64,000 nucleotides of DNA, taken from assembly GCF_030272615.1 (NCBI RefSeq), contig NC_081410.1, forward strand, positions 284,765,957-284,829,956, read 5' to 3'. A program made the translations under genes and the position numbers. Under the pieces are notes generated by a model. The model was not told where the DNA came from. It did not search any database and saw only the letters and a program-made list of their open reading frames with translations. Origin of the DNA: Cryptomeria japonica. Taxonomy: Eukaryota; Streptophyta; Pinopsida; Cupressales; Cupressaceae. Shown here in pieces: positions 47,080 to 59,506 of the stretch (positions are counted from its first letter, which is position 1; each line of letters begins with the position of its first letter).

Positions 47080-50000
47080 ATGTCTACTAATTATTTCAAG
47101 GACAGTCCCAAACTTCTTGGAACCAACTATGGGATATGGAAGATCGGGATGGAGACACATCTGAATTGCATCAGTAAAGTCATTTGGAAAGTTACAAAGA
47201 ATGGTTATATTGCTACTGTAACTGGTCAGACTACTCCAACTACCTTAGCTAAAGATGAAGAGAATGATTGCAAAGCAAGAGAAGCACTCTTGAGCGCATT
47301 ATCAGATCAACAAATCATGGGATTATCAGATAGGTCTATTGCTAAAGCTATTTGGGATCATTCAAAAACACTAAATGAAGGAGATTCTACAGTCAAGATT
47401 GCAAAACTTGAAAGCTTTTGAGTCAGGTATGAACATCTGAAAATGGAAGAAGATGAAAGGGTTTCTGGTTTTATGGAAAGAGTAAATGAAATTGTTTTGG
47501 GTATTATATGTTGTGGAGGAACCCTGAGTGAGGATGAAATTGTTTCAAAAATCTTAAGAGGATTGCCACCAGCATATAAAATGAAGGTTACTGCTATAAA
47601 TGAGTTGAGAACAATGCCTAATACATTAGTAACTAGGGATAAATTGATTGGAAAACTTTCAGCCTTTGAAATTGAGGAATTTGGTCCTGTTGCTACTATA
47701 AAAACTGATTTGGCCTTTAAAGAATCAACATCATATGCTCCATCATTTGACAAATCAGACTGGAAAGCCTTTTATGCAAGAGAACTTGAAGAACTTGAAG
47801 CACTATTTGCAAGAAAAATGCCAAGAGGTCCAGTTGGAAGTAAGTATGAAGGTAAAGCACCCTTTAAATGTTTTAACTGCAATAAGATTGGTCATATGGC
47901 TTCGAGATGCCCTGATAGACATGCTAGACTAAGAGAAGAAGCTAGAAGGACATACAAACCTAATCCTGAATATCATATATATAGATTTAAGAAGAACAAA
48001 GACAAATCCTATGACATTGCTAATGAAGGTGTGACTGATGATTCTGATGAAGATCCAATAGACAATGGATGGGTTTTTGTTGCTATAACAGAGGATCAAC
48101 CAGTACCTACTGCTCAACTGGTAGAACAAGCCCTAGTAGCCAAAGTTGAAGCAAAGGATGAATGGATAATTGACTCAAGATGCTCACATCATATGATATG
48201 AGACAAAGGTAAATTCTTGAACTTTCAAGAATACAATGGAGGTTTAGTAAGATTTGGAGATGACAAAGCCTATTCAATCAAAGGTAAGGGTTCAATATCT
48301 CTTGATGGTAAGCATAACACTGACAATGTCTAGTATGTTGAAGGATCAAAGCATAATCTTTTAAGTGTTGGTCAATTAGTTGAGAAAGGATTTCAGTTAC
48401 AATTTAAAAATAGAAAATGTAAAATCATGAATAGAACTGGTTTGGAAATTGCAACCGGTAATCAGACCAAAGGTAATATCTTTCATTTGAATAATAGTGA
48501 AAAGGCATGCTTAATTGCACCTATAAATGAAATTTGGTTATGGCATAAGAGACTATGTTATGTAAACTTTGATTGCATGGTGAAAATCAGTACTTCTAAG
48601 GTAGTTAGAGATCTACCTAAAATTGTGAAACCTCAGAATACAATTTGTAAGGAATGTCAATTTGGAAAACAAGTTAGAGCTAGTTTCAAAAGTATTCCAG
48701 AAAAATGCACTAATGCTCTTGATTTAATTCACACTGATTTATGTGGTCCAGCTAGAACTAAAAGCTTACAAGGTGATAGATATTTCATGCTAATTATTGA
48801 TGATTATTCTAGAATGTGTTGGGTTACTATTCTCAAAGAAAAATCAGAAGCACTTGGAAAGTTCAAATTATTCAAAGCAATGGTTTAGAATGAAACCGGT
48901 AAGAAAATCAAATGTTTAAGATCAGATCAAGGAGGAGAATTCACATCTAAGGACTTTAATACATTCTATGAAGTGAATGGAATTAGAAGATAGTTATCAG
49001 CACCTCGAACACCACAGTAGAATGGAGTTGTTGAAAGGAAAAACAAAACTATCTTGGATGCAGCAAGAAGTATGTTATCAGAAGCAAATCTACCACATGT
49101 ATATTGGAGAGAGGCAGTTAGCACTGCTGTCTATACATTCAACAAAGTTCACATCAAAGATGAAACCTGTAAGACCCCTCATGAACTATGGTTTGGTAAT
49201 ACTCCTACTCTTAAGTATTTCAGAATTTTTGGAAGTAAATTTTATATTAGAAGAGATGAGTATATTGGCAAATTTGATCCTAGAAGTGATGAAGGAATAT
49301 TTCTTGGTTATTCATCTAAGAGCAAGGCATATAGATGTTTTAATAAGAGATTGCAAAAAATTGTTGAGAGTACAAATGTAAAGATTGATGAACAATTCAG
49401 AGGAACTTCAAGGTATATAGACTCTGAATCGGCAACAAATATTGTGACAAATGAACCTACACTAAAACCACCGGTACAAAATGAAGATCCAGTTACCCCG
49501 GTATCATCAAAGGATTCCATAGTAATTGAAGAACAACAACAAACTAAGACACCCTGGTATGTAAGATTGAATCATTCTGAAGATCAGATAATTGGAAACA
49601 AGTTTAAAGGAGTTATGACAAGAGGAAGATTGGCAAATGAAGAGGTATGTCTTATTTCTTAAATTGAACCATCATCTATCAATGAGGCATGTGAAGATAA
49701 ATTTTGGATTAAAGCTATGGAAGAAGAATTAGGACAAATTGAGAAAAATAATACTTGGACATTAGTTCCTCGGCCTAAAGATAAAAATGTAATTGGAACC
49801 AAATGGGTATTTAGAAATAAACTTAATGAAGATGGTAAGGTTGTCAAAAATAAAGCAAGACTAGTGTGTAAGGGATATTCTCAGAAAGAAGGAATTGATT
49901 ACAATGAAACCTTTGCATTAGTAGCTAGAATTGAGGCAATCAGATTATTCTTGGCTTTTGCAGCTCACAAGGACTACAAAGTTTATCAAATGGATATTAA

Positions 50001-51183
50001 ATGTGCATTTTTGAATGGAGATCTTGAAGAGGAAGTATATATTGAACAACCTAATGGATTTTCTTTGACAGATGACAATGATATGGTTTGCAGGTTAAGA
50101 AAAGCCCTGTATTGATTAAAACAAGCCCCAAGAGCTTGATATGCAAGGTTGGATAAGTATCTTTTAAAGATTGGTTTTACTAAAGGAAATGCAGATAGCA
50201 ATTTATATTACAAAATAATTAATGATGACATCTTGATTATTGAAGTATTTGTTGATGATATAATCTTTGGAGGAGAAGATGGATTATGTAAAGAATTTTC
50301 TATTAAGATGCAGCAAGAATTTGAAATGTCTATGATTGGAGAAATAAAATTCTTTTTAGGATTGTAGATTTCACAGACTGATAAAGGTATATTTTTTAGT
50401 CAATCCAAGTACTTGAAAGAATTACTAAAGAAATTTGGGATGGAGAACTCTAAACCGATAAGCACACCCATGACTACAAATGACAAATTATCTCAAAGGG
50501 ATGAATCTACACCTGTTAATCCAGCTAGATACAAATCTATGATAGGAGGTTTACTGTATTTGACACAAACTAGGCCTGATATTATGAATGCAGTATGTAT
50601 TGTTTCTAGATTTCAAATTAAACCTAAGGAAAATCATGAATCAGCAGTAAAAAGGATTTTCTGGTACTTACAAGGCACAACAAATCTTGGATTATGGTAT
50701 CCTAGAGATGAAAACTTTGACCTATGCGCATACACAGATGCAAATTGGGTAGGAGATGTGGATGATAGAAAAAGCACCACTGGAGGAGCATTCTTTCTTG
50801 GAAAGAGATTAGTTTCTCGGTTGAGTAAGAAATAGAGTTGTACATCTTTATCAACAGCAGAATCAGAATATGTTGCAACAACAACTAACTGTACACAGGT
50901 ACTATGGCTTAAGCAAATGTTGAAAGACATAAAGGTAAAATGCAAGGAACCTATTACTATATATTGTGATAACACTGCAGCAATTGATATATCCAAGAAT
51001 CTGGTATTATATTCTAAAACAAAACATGTTTCTATCAAACTAAATTTTCTAAGGGAAAAAGTTGAAGAAAAAGAGATAAAACTAGTTTATGTGAATACTA
51101 AAGAACAGCTTGCAGATATTTTCACAAAAACTTTGCCTAAGGAGACCTTTGAATATCTCAGAGATTAGCTTGGAGTCATACCA
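47080..51183 (+). pseudogene. copia-II copy 2 gag-pol polyprotein
   Basis: Starts MSTNYFKDSPKLLGTNYG, a typical copia gag opening. UBN2-like gag runs to about 47720. The knuckle CFNCNKIGHMASRC (near 47870) is intact. Protease reads D-S-R at 48168-48176 (Gly lost). Integrase has the HHCC finger (48535-48660) and D, D, E (HTDL, DDYSR, GGEF). RT covers about 49717-50640 with FVDD at 50248-50259. RNase H ends near 51166 with ADIFTKTLP. In-frame stops lie at 47419, 48199, 48331, 48886, 48991, 49018, 49660, 50113, 50137, 50365, 50833 and 51166. Those at 48991, 50365 and 50833 are also in copy 1. Confidence 0.93.
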
Positions 51184-51204
51184 CCACCGATAGAGACTTA
51201 GACA

Positions 51205-51223
51205 GTTGATGATTGTCATCAAC
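51205..51223 (+). other. Hairpin after the polyprotein (copia-II copy 2)
   Basis: GTTGATGA (51205-51212) and TCATCAAC (51216-51223), perfect 8-bp stem, loop TTG. It lies about 35 bp after the end of pol, conserved in place and sequence with 24114-24132. Confidence 0.65.
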
Positions 51224-51539
51224 CGACAGAATTGAAAGACAAATCTTTTACTCCGGTCTTTGATGAGGAAGCTACTTCTCAAGGGGAGTAGTTGGTATTT
51301 TGTATGAACTTGATTTTTGTAACTTTGGCATTTGATGTCAAAGGGGGAGAGATATCTATGGAAAAAAACATTATCTTTTGAGGAGAGATTGGTATTTAAA
51401 TCTTTGGATAAACACATGTTGCTCCCAAGGGGAGAGATTGTTGTTTAGGAGATTGTTGGTTTTTGGTATTTGGCATTTCTGTTTTGGCACTTTGATGGTT
51501 TTTCCATCTTGTGTTACCATCAATGCCAAAGGGGGAGAT
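51224..51539 (+). other. copia-II copy 2 3' UTR and polypurine tract
   Basis: Purine runs near 51281 (AAGGGGAG), 51341 (AAAGGGGGAGAG), 51428 and 51527 (CAAAGGGGGAGAT, abutting the LTR). The last is the probable polypurine tract. Confidence 0.7.
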
Positions 51540-52597
51540 TGTTGGTATTTTGGTATGGTTTTGTCATTGATGTCAACACCTACTGAAAACAATCACTTTG
51601 GATCCAACAACATTCATCGGCAAGCAAGTAACTATTGCATAGTTACTGCTATATGGTTCACCGGTAGGATATAATGTTCACTGACACTTGGAATGATATG
51701 GAAGACACTTGGTAATGTCAAATACATCATGTGGACACTTTGTTTTGAAGAATTAATCATTGGTATATTCATATTTACATATTTGCTTTTACCGGCAAAT
51801 AGGTCCAGGGTTATCTAGGGTTACACCGACAGGTTTCTCTTTTCCAGATCAGCATGGCATGCTATGGAGATGATTTATTATTGTTGTAAATGCATTAAGC
51901 CGACATGTTTAATCAGTTATTGCATCGGATATTATATTGTATGTAAAATGTTTTTATTGTAATATCTTGTAGAGCTGACCTACTAAAATTGGTCTTAAGT
52001 TATGGTATAAATGTAAGATCTTATTTGTAAGATCAAGTGTGGAATACGAAAAAGAATTGTGTGAAGGTATATGCGAGATTAAGAAGAGGTATACATGAAG
52101 ACATCATCTGAAGGTGAAGCTAGGTTTTTGTAGAAGCATACCAGCATTACACTGGTACTGAATCCAACATGTGAAAATGCTATTTTGTACAGTACATTCT
52201 TATTGGGTTTAACCATCCAACTGTAGTCAATGTGACTCCCATTTTGTGATTGAGCAGTGAGCTCTAGGTTGTTGGCCTTTCTGCATGTGCAAACCCCATT
52301 TATGTACACTTACTATCTGCAGTAGTATCATCTTATTGTGGGTAAGGTTTCCCACAGTGGTTTTTCCCCTTATAGGGTTTCTACATACAAATATTGGTGT
52401 TATGTGTTGTGGATGACTTTATGTTTATGTTTCATGCATTAATCTTTACTGGTATAGCAATTTACTATTAACGCTGTCTACTGGCACACTTATCTTGTTT
52501 ACCGATATTAAGCATTAAGTTGGTTAAATAGTTTTTGGTTCGAATTTATTTGACAACTGATTCACCCCCCCCTCTCAGTTGTCTCCAGGACCTAACA
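51540..52597 (+). repeat. copia-II copy 2, 3' LTR
   Basis: 1058 bp, TGTTGGTATT to CCTAACA. The terminal stem-loop is GACAACTGA (52552-52560) with TCAGTTGTC (52575-52583). Confidence 0.94.
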
Positions 52598-52984
52598 GTC
52601 TAGACTCTAAGCATCCTTACTAGGAACCTCCTAGTAGCCTATCTCTCATGATTCCAATCATCACATGAAATCCCACTCCCCCTAACCATGTTTGAAGACC
52701 TCAACAAAAAATCAAAAGGAGGCTCATAATATAATACCAAATAAGAATCCACTTAACAAAACAATAAGCAATACAATCCAATTGCCAAAATTCCAACAAT
52801 GCCACTATAATCAAGAGCCTTAATATAATTAATAAATTTGTCAAAGGGGTTGAGCTTAACTAGTTAAAACATTGGGTTCTCATTGTGGAGACCCAAGTTA
52901 AATTCTCAATAGGGACATCTAAATTGGAATTTTAAGTGGTGACTCTTGGCCTTCCATAGAATGGGGAAGGTCTTGGGTCAATCT

Positions 52985-53021
52985 AATCAAACATAATAAT
53001 AATAATAATAATAATAATATT
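52985..53021. repeat. (AAT)n microsatellite in LTR-B
   Basis: About ten consecutive AAT triplets. Confidence 0.85.
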
Positions 53022-53399
53022 AATTCAAAATATTGTAGCTACGACCTATTACCTATCAAAAATATATATATAATTAATAAATCAAATGGCCATAATGCAT
53101 AAAATCCATCAAAATTTGTCATATAAATAAGTAAATCATCTACAGCGAGGCTCATCAACTCACTGGGGCATACCAAGAACATAACCTCAACAAAAAGGCA
53201 TACCTACATGCTAGAGAAATTAAAATAATGTCTACAACAAGGCCCAATAAACTTTTCGGAGCCAAGTACATATTAAATAATCAAAATAGAATACAAGGTC
53301 GTGCAGGAAAACTCAAATATCATTAAAACAAGCCTACAGTAAAAGAACAAAATCAGAGAAATCTACTCAGACTAGCGAAAACATAATAACAAAGTTGAC

Positions 53400-53650
53400 A
53401 ATACAAATTAGCGCATCTGAGAGCTAGAATAACGCATATGAAAGATAGAATCATGCATATACATCCTAGTATAGCATATTTATTCATGAAATAGCGCATA
53501 TGGCCAATAGAACAATGCATCTAAAAGTAGCACATAAGACAACTAGAATGGTGCAAATGAGAAATAGTCTGGTGCATATGAAATACAAGGTAGCGCATTC
53601 AATGAACAAAATAGCGCATTCACTTAGTAAAATAGCACATATCACCAAAT
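53400..53650 (-). repeat. Minisatellite of GCGCAT-containing units in LTR-B
   Basis: Imperfect units such as AATAGCGCATATG and AATAGCGCATTCA, spaced about 20-25 bp, with GCGC decayed to GCAC or ATGC in some. It corresponds to 43464-43655 in LTR-A. Confidence 0.65.
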
Positions 53651-55507
53651 AGAAACCAAAAATTTGACAAGTGAAATAAAATTCCTAAGACAATGAAAAA
53701 CTGTCAAAAATACAATCGAAAGAGTCGCCCAATCAAAGAGAATCTAAGGTAACCACTTAAACTGAAATATAAAATCAATATGGGAGACAATTCAAAGTTC
53801 TTAGAAGAGAGCTCCGGACAGTCCAACAAAATAATCACACTTACTAGCACATTACAAGCCTTTCTAACTCAGCATAGCAATAATAAATCCCAACCAAAAG
53901 CATAAAGAGATAAAACTCATTCACACCAAAGTCGGTCATTCACAGTAATACACAATTTAAAATACAAATATTTTCCCCAAAATATATACAATACTATATA
54001 ATAAAACTATATTTTATCTTTCTCAATAATATTTAACACAAAATTTTCCCCAAATCTATCCATTCACAATACACTGGTCATACAATCTTTTCTGCTAAAT
54101 AAAATACACAAGAAGAATTTCCCATGACCTAGAAATCGAAGAAAAGGTAAGGAAGATGAAGAAGCGCAATCCATAATCCAATCCAAGCTACAACAATGCC
54201 AAATTTTAAATCTCTAGCCAAGAATGAAAATTCACAAAAGAAAAGTCCAGGAATGCTAACTCGACAAAATGCACAAGTGGTCGAATAAATAAAATTCATT
54301 CAAAAACCCATAGCCAAAATCCAGTCAATAGAAATAATGCAAAATACTATATAATTTACTTACCATACCAAATATTACATATTTATTTTCCCAAGGATTT
54401 TTAGCCAATAACCAAGCAAAGGTAGGTAAGAAATATGATATATAGTTACCCACATACATAGTAACAAGAGAAACTATATTATAGCAATTCAAAAACATAT
54501 AAATGAATAAATAATAAAATAAGCCCAATAATAAATAAGCAAATGGAAATTAAATAAATAAAAGCCATAAATAAAATATTTAAAGCCTTAAGTAAATATA
54601 AAATAATGATTAAATAAAAGCCATAAAGAAATAACAATTAATTAATGTAAACAATAAATCAATTAAACTAAATAAGTAATTAAATAAAATAAATAAATAT
54701 AAACTATTAAATCCACAAGGATAAAATCAAATAATAATAAATCACTCAATAATATTAATTAACCAATCTATATAATAATTTAATTTAATCATTAATAAAG
54801 TATATTAATCAAGCATTAATTCAATAAATAACTAAATACTCACAATGCCACAAAATGACCACAGCTCAACATGCTAGCATGACAACTTGCGCCAAGACAA
54901 ATGATTGACAAGGGATGCTAAATTAAACCTAGAGTGTAAAGAGGGAACTCATGTCATCTCCAACAACTTTCCATTGGGATTAAGACATGTTCAAACCTGT
55001 GAAGCTAGGTGGAGTCAATGTTTGGTACCTACAATCTTGCAACCATTGATCCATGATACAACATATACAATAACATCTCATGAGTAAATAAGCAAGTGAT
55101 AGAGAATCACAACATCATATCCTGCTCGCAATGAGTGACATGACATCGTCCCTATCATGAAGAAACTAGAAGACAATCACAATCACTTAGCATCAGCTCA
55201 ATCACCATGATCATAAAATAAGGTTAACACAATCACAATATCACCAAAATCTCATGAGCAATATAATCCACCTAAACAATAAATGATATAGAGATCATCA
55301 AATATTAAACCATCATCATAATAATCAAGGATAGATATCATCATCCATGAGAGTCATCAAACATCATATATCCATATGAATGTCTAGCATCATCAATACC
55401 ATCTGAAATATAAATAGGGTCATAATAATGAATCAAAACATCATATAAGAGTCTAGATAATTCTATCCATGCGTAAATCAAAAGATAAGTCCAAGAGGGA
55501 CACTACA

Positions 55508-55521
55508 TCCTCCTCCCTTTT
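55508..55521 (-). promoter_or_regulatory. Polypurine tract of chromovirus B
   Basis: The minus strand reads AAAAGGGAGGAGGA immediately before the LTR start TGTAGTG. Confidence 0.8.
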
Positions 55522-56383
55522 CCTAGGCTTACTCCTGGAAGCCTGAAAAAAAATTGGGGTAAATCTCTCTCATCCGCAAAGAATCCTCCCAAGTCACCGA
55601 AGAATCATCACTCAAATCCCACTAGACCCTTACCTACTCTATGTCTCGACCCCTGAGGGTTGGTTCTCGACGCTAAAGAATACACATAGGCTTTAAAGAA
55701 AGTTGCCCATCCTCTACCTGCAATGCATTCCAATAAAAAACATGTGATACATTAGGGTGATAAGGCCTCAAAACAAACACATGAAATACATCATGGATAC
55801 CAGACAAGTTGGGCAACAAGGCAAGGCAATATGCTATAGGACCAATCCTCTCTAAAATCTCAAATGGTCCAACAAATCGAGGTGCCAAATTAGAGCCTTT
55901 TCCATAATGGATAGGACTCTTACGTGTACGTACTATCAAAAACACCTTGTCACCCACTAAAAACTGCTCGTCCACATGATGAGAATTTGCATATTTCTTC
56001 TATCTTTCTTGTGCTGCTATCAAATGCTCTCTAATATGTGTCACCTGCTACTCCATATCCTACAAAATCTCTGAACCAAGAAGCACTCTATCCACCAAAT
56101 GATCCCAACTCAAGGGTGTCCGACATGGTCGGCCATTCAATGCCTGAAAAGGGAACATGCCAATCAAATTATAATATCCATTACTATATGCAAACTCCAC
56201 CAAATAGAGGCTATCCTCCCAACAAGATTGCTGATCAATGACATACATCTAGAACATATCCTCTAAAGCCTAATTAACCCTCTTAGTTTGACCATTTGTC
56301 TCGAGATGATATGTTGAATTGAAGTTCAACGGAGCTCCTAAATCATGTTGGAGAAAAGTCCACAATGATGAAGTGAACATTGG
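55522..56383 (-). pseudogene. Chromovirus B integrase and C-terminal chromodomain
   Basis: Minus strand from 56383: integrase core after its second Asp (MFTSSLWTFLQHDLG, then HLETNGQTKRVN, where the catalytic Glu of GQTE is now Lys). FAYSNGYYNLIGMFPFQAL and GRPCRTPL follow, then the C-terminal domain (55673-55975, GDKVFLIV, APRFVGPFEILERIG). A chromodomain-like tail ends near 55560 (WEDSLRMREIYPNFF). The wording fits the Del/Tekay group, which have long LTRs. NA-2 cuts the frame at 56383; the rest lies outside the window. Confidence 0.82.
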
Positions 56384-57561
56384 TGTTACTATTTACTAAG
56401 TTGTCATTAGTTTTATGTCCAAAGTCATTCTATATACTCTAGTCGGTTATTACTATTGGAATATTCAGTCGGTAAGCACAGAGTAGTTGGTTACAGAAGT
56501 TACAAGTCAGAGAATTTAGTATACACCGAGTTGTCTACCGAGTAACGTTCTATGACTACTGAGCAGCAAAGATGGTATACCAAATTGATACACACCGAGT
56601 AAAACGTGTTACCAGATTCATTGAACCTAGACACATATGGGAAACGTGTTACCAAGATTGAGGAACAAGGAACCATTAACACATTGAAAATTGCACCTTA
56701 AGATTTTATATGATTTTGAGGACATCTATCCAATGAAATAATTTTGTATGGTTATTCATTTGATGAATCATGTTTGTAAGATCGAAGCATGAACAAGATC
56801 ACCATCATAAGAGATCTATTTATACAACATGAATTGAGGATCAAATATGAGTGTAAAGAAAGACATATGTGAAAAGAAAAATTATAGGAAAGCACTAAGT
56901 GTTATGACTGTTACAGATACACAAAGGTCACCGAGAAGGATTTCAAAGAATAGTCAAGGAACAGAGTAAACAGAAAGGTTTACCGAGTTAATTTATGATT
57001 TACCGAGGTATGTTATAAGAAAGGTAATTTCATTTTGAGCTCATAGAATCTGCTATAACATTTCAGATGTGAAGTTGCAGATATTTTGTAAGATTTTGAT
57101 TGTAATATTTTGAGTTGTAAGAGAAACCTTTAACAGGGTAAAAGACTCTAACAAAGTCTATAAATTGTAAAGCCTTTAATCATGTGCAACATTTAGAATA
57201 TGTGTTGTAAAATTCTTTAGCAAGGTAGATCTAAAGATCTTGATACTCCTAACATGGTAAGCTATCAAAAATAGCTAAACATGTTGCTCTAACCGAGCAA
57301 CCTTTATTATTGCAGTAGTGAAGTTGTGGGTGCCATTCCCACCGCAGTTTTTCTCTCTAACAAGGAGTTTCTGCATAACCAATATATATGTGTTATAAGG
57401 TGAATCATGTATGATTGTTATTTATTTGTTTTAGCATTATATTACATTTCAGCAATATTTAGTTTATGCTTAATAGTAAAGTTATTGTTGAGGAACAGAT
57501 TTGAAGTACTGATTCACCCCTCCCCTCTTAGTACATTAGCTTTCCATATTGGGCCTAATCA
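56384..57561 (+). repeat. NA-2 5' LTR
   Basis: 1178 bp, TGTTACTATT to GGGCCTAATCA, aligned with the NA-1 LTRs in inverse orientation. TATA-like TATTTATA at 56817-56824 (the 63200 copy reads TATTTATATAGC). The stem-loop is at 57506-57534. Confidence 0.92.
57506..57534 (+). other. LTR-end stem-loop (NA-2)
   Basis: GTACTGA (57506-57512) and TTAGTAC (57528-57534) pair with one G-T pair around TTCACCCCTCCCCTC. Same arms as NA-1. Confidence 0.68.
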
Positions 57562-57562
57562 T

Positions 57563-57574
57563 TGGTATCAGAGC
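57563..57574 (+). promoter_or_regulatory. NA-2 primer-binding site
   Basis: TGGTATCAGAGC, a perfect tRNA-Met-type site, directly after the 5' LTR. Confidence 0.92.
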
Positions 57575-57622
57575 TCAAATCTTGGAAAAGTGTTTAACTG
57601 CCTAAAGAGAAAGATCTTATCA

Positions 57623-58969
57623 ATGGAAGGCTACAAACAATCTCAGAGAATTGTGAATCTTCAAAATGAATTGGATCATGCTAATCAAGTGATTGCTGAC
57701 ATGCAGAAACAAATACAAAGATCACTGGAAGTTATAAGAAGATTGTCTGATGATTTGCAAGACTCTCAAGAGCTAGTGGAACAAATTGAGACATCATCTG
57801 AGAATAGTATATCTGAAGAGACTGAAGAAATGATTGGAGTATTGAAAGAAAAGAACAAAGCACTGATTGATCAGCTAAAAGCAATGAAAAGAGAACATGA
57901 ACATTTCAGCACATAGATGACTGAAAAACTTGATGCATTGAGGACAACTGAGGATAACATAAGAGATATGGAAAGGGAAAAACAACAACTAGAAGCATTA
58001 GTGTCTGAAAAGAATGATGAAATCATAAGGATGATTGGAATTCAAAGTAATCTGTCAGATCAATTAGGTTATGCACATCATGAAGGAAGTCTAAAGGAAA
58101 ATGAGATTCAAGCATTGAAACTTGAACTATCAAGATTGATTGATGAACTTGAAACATAGAAGAAATCTAAAGAAACACTGAAGAAGAGTTATGAAGCATC
58201 AAAGATGTTGGATGAGCAATTGAATACAAGAAGACCCAACAAAGATGCAGGACTCGGTTACAAAGGAAAAGACTCTACCGAGAAGGGAATCCACACTACC
58301 AAAAGAGGAGAATCATCAAAGCAAGCTGGAAACAAGAATAACATCAAAGGAAAGAAGCCTATTTGCAACTACTGTGAAAAACAAGGACATACTGCCAACT
58401 TGTGCCAAATTAGAAAAGGTAAGCAACCCAATGTCACTAGGTCTAATGGTTATCATAACAATTGCAATAAGTATGGTCACACATCTAATCAATGTAGGAC
58501 AAAGTCTGTTACCAATTATCAGAAGGAAAAATTCAAAGGGTTTTGTAAAAACTGCAATAGATATGGATATAGTACCGAGAAGTGTTGGTTTAAGCATAAA
58601 AACTATATGTGGTCTGCACAACGAGCAAATGCTAGAGGTTACCAAACTCACACGGATCTTAATCGACAGTATACTGCAGTACCATGGGATTACAATACAA
58701 GGACATGGTGTGAATGTTGTGGAAGATATGGACATATAAGTGCCAACTACTTTATAAGGTTTGGAATTAACAACCGAAGATCATGGAGAAATCCTGGTAT
58801 GGCATGTTTTCATTGTCACAAAGTTAGACACTTGGCTAGAGATTGCAGAGATCAACCTAGAGGAGATATTGAAGAAATAAAAAGCAAATTCCAGATGATT
58901 TGGAAGGAAATTGTGTCAAATGAAGAAATCACCTTACCTACCAAGTTAGGTGCATCTATTTCAAATTAA
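57623..58969 (+). pseudogene. NA-2 ORF1: gag-like coiled-coil, CCHC-knuckle protein
   Basis: One frame of 448 codons with stops at 57914-57916 (NA-1 has Gln here) and 58157-58159. Residues 1 to about 200 form a long Leu/Glu/Lys/Gln heptad-like region (LQNELDHANQVIADMQKQIQ). Five knuckle-like motifs follow: CNYCEKQGHTANLC (intact), NNCNKYGHTSNQC (first Cys lost), CKNCNRYGYSTEKC (His to Tyr), CECCGRYGHISANY (last Cys lost) and CFHCHKVRHLARDC (intact spacing). The start was chosen as the first ATG after the PBS that gives the NA-1 alignment. It is probably a nucleocapsid-type RNA-binding protein. A spliced or truncated gag from another lineage is an alternative. Confidence 0.78.
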
Positions 58970-59506
58970 TCAGTAAAGGTATGAAGGGAATGCATTCTCT
59001 CAAGGTTAAATATTAAACAATTCCTATTTTATCATGTACTTAATTCAAAATCTACATAGCTAAGATGCATTAGCAAGTTTGAAATTTTATCAAGTCTTTT
59101 GGAGCAATAGTCAAGTCGGTAAAGGAAGCCTATCAAGTCGGTAAATACAAGAAGTCTGGCTACTCAGTAAAAGCACAAAAAGAAAGGTAAATTGGTTTAG
59201 TGGAACCAAGTGCATTTAATGTTTTCTGACCTAGCTGCATGAAGCCTGATAAGGTAAATTGTGTACTTAAAGCTTTTGCACGGTCATTTTTACACTTACC
59301 AAGTTTTCAAAAAGTAGAGCGAAGCGATTCAAGGCGATCAAATCTCTTCCGAAGCAAAATTCAAGGTATTTATATCAATCACAACGCATTGTCAAACAAG
59401 TTTTCGATCATATCAGTTGTGTTATATTTACTAAGTGGAAAGCGTCTGCTAATTAAAAGTTTTCAAACCCTATGGCTCTTTCGTTAGTGATTATCCAAAG
59501 TTTGAA
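58970..59506 (+). other. Spacer between ORF1 and ORF2 of NA-2
   Basis: 537 bp; it aligns with the NA-1 spacer but without a shared frame. No promoter or splice signal can be called with confidence. Confidence 0.5.

Larger units (their letters stand above)
45986..52597 (+). mobile_element. copia-II copy 2: full-length copia element
   Basis: LTRs 45986-47023 and 51540-52597 are flanked by the perfect TSD GTCTA (45981-45985 and 52598-52602). The interior is one reading frame from ATG 47080 to about 51200 with about a dozen stops but, by frame arithmetic, no net shift. It is the better reference for the family: gag, protease, integrase, RT and RNase H are all readable. It is inserted in LTR-B. 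Confidence 0.95.
44596..55507 (-). repeat. LTR-B: 4.3-kb 3' LTR of chromovirus B, interrupted by copia-II copy 2
   Basis: On plus it starts TGTAATGCCC (44596) and ends GGACACTACA (55507). In transcript sense it is TGTAGTGTCC...GGGCATTACA, with TGTARTG/CATTACA terminal inverted repeats. A purine tract (complement of TCCTCCTCCCTTTT, 55508-55521) abuts it, and integrase lies upstream. Removing copia-II copy 2 and one TSD leaves about 4.3 kb, unusually long. It aligns with LTR-A in inverse orientation. Confidence 0.72.

Noticed and set aside
57407-57622. Upstream extension of NA-2 ORF1 into the LTR
   Set aside because: The frame is open by chance through the LTR and PBS; NA-1 and the usual gag start support the ATG at 57623.
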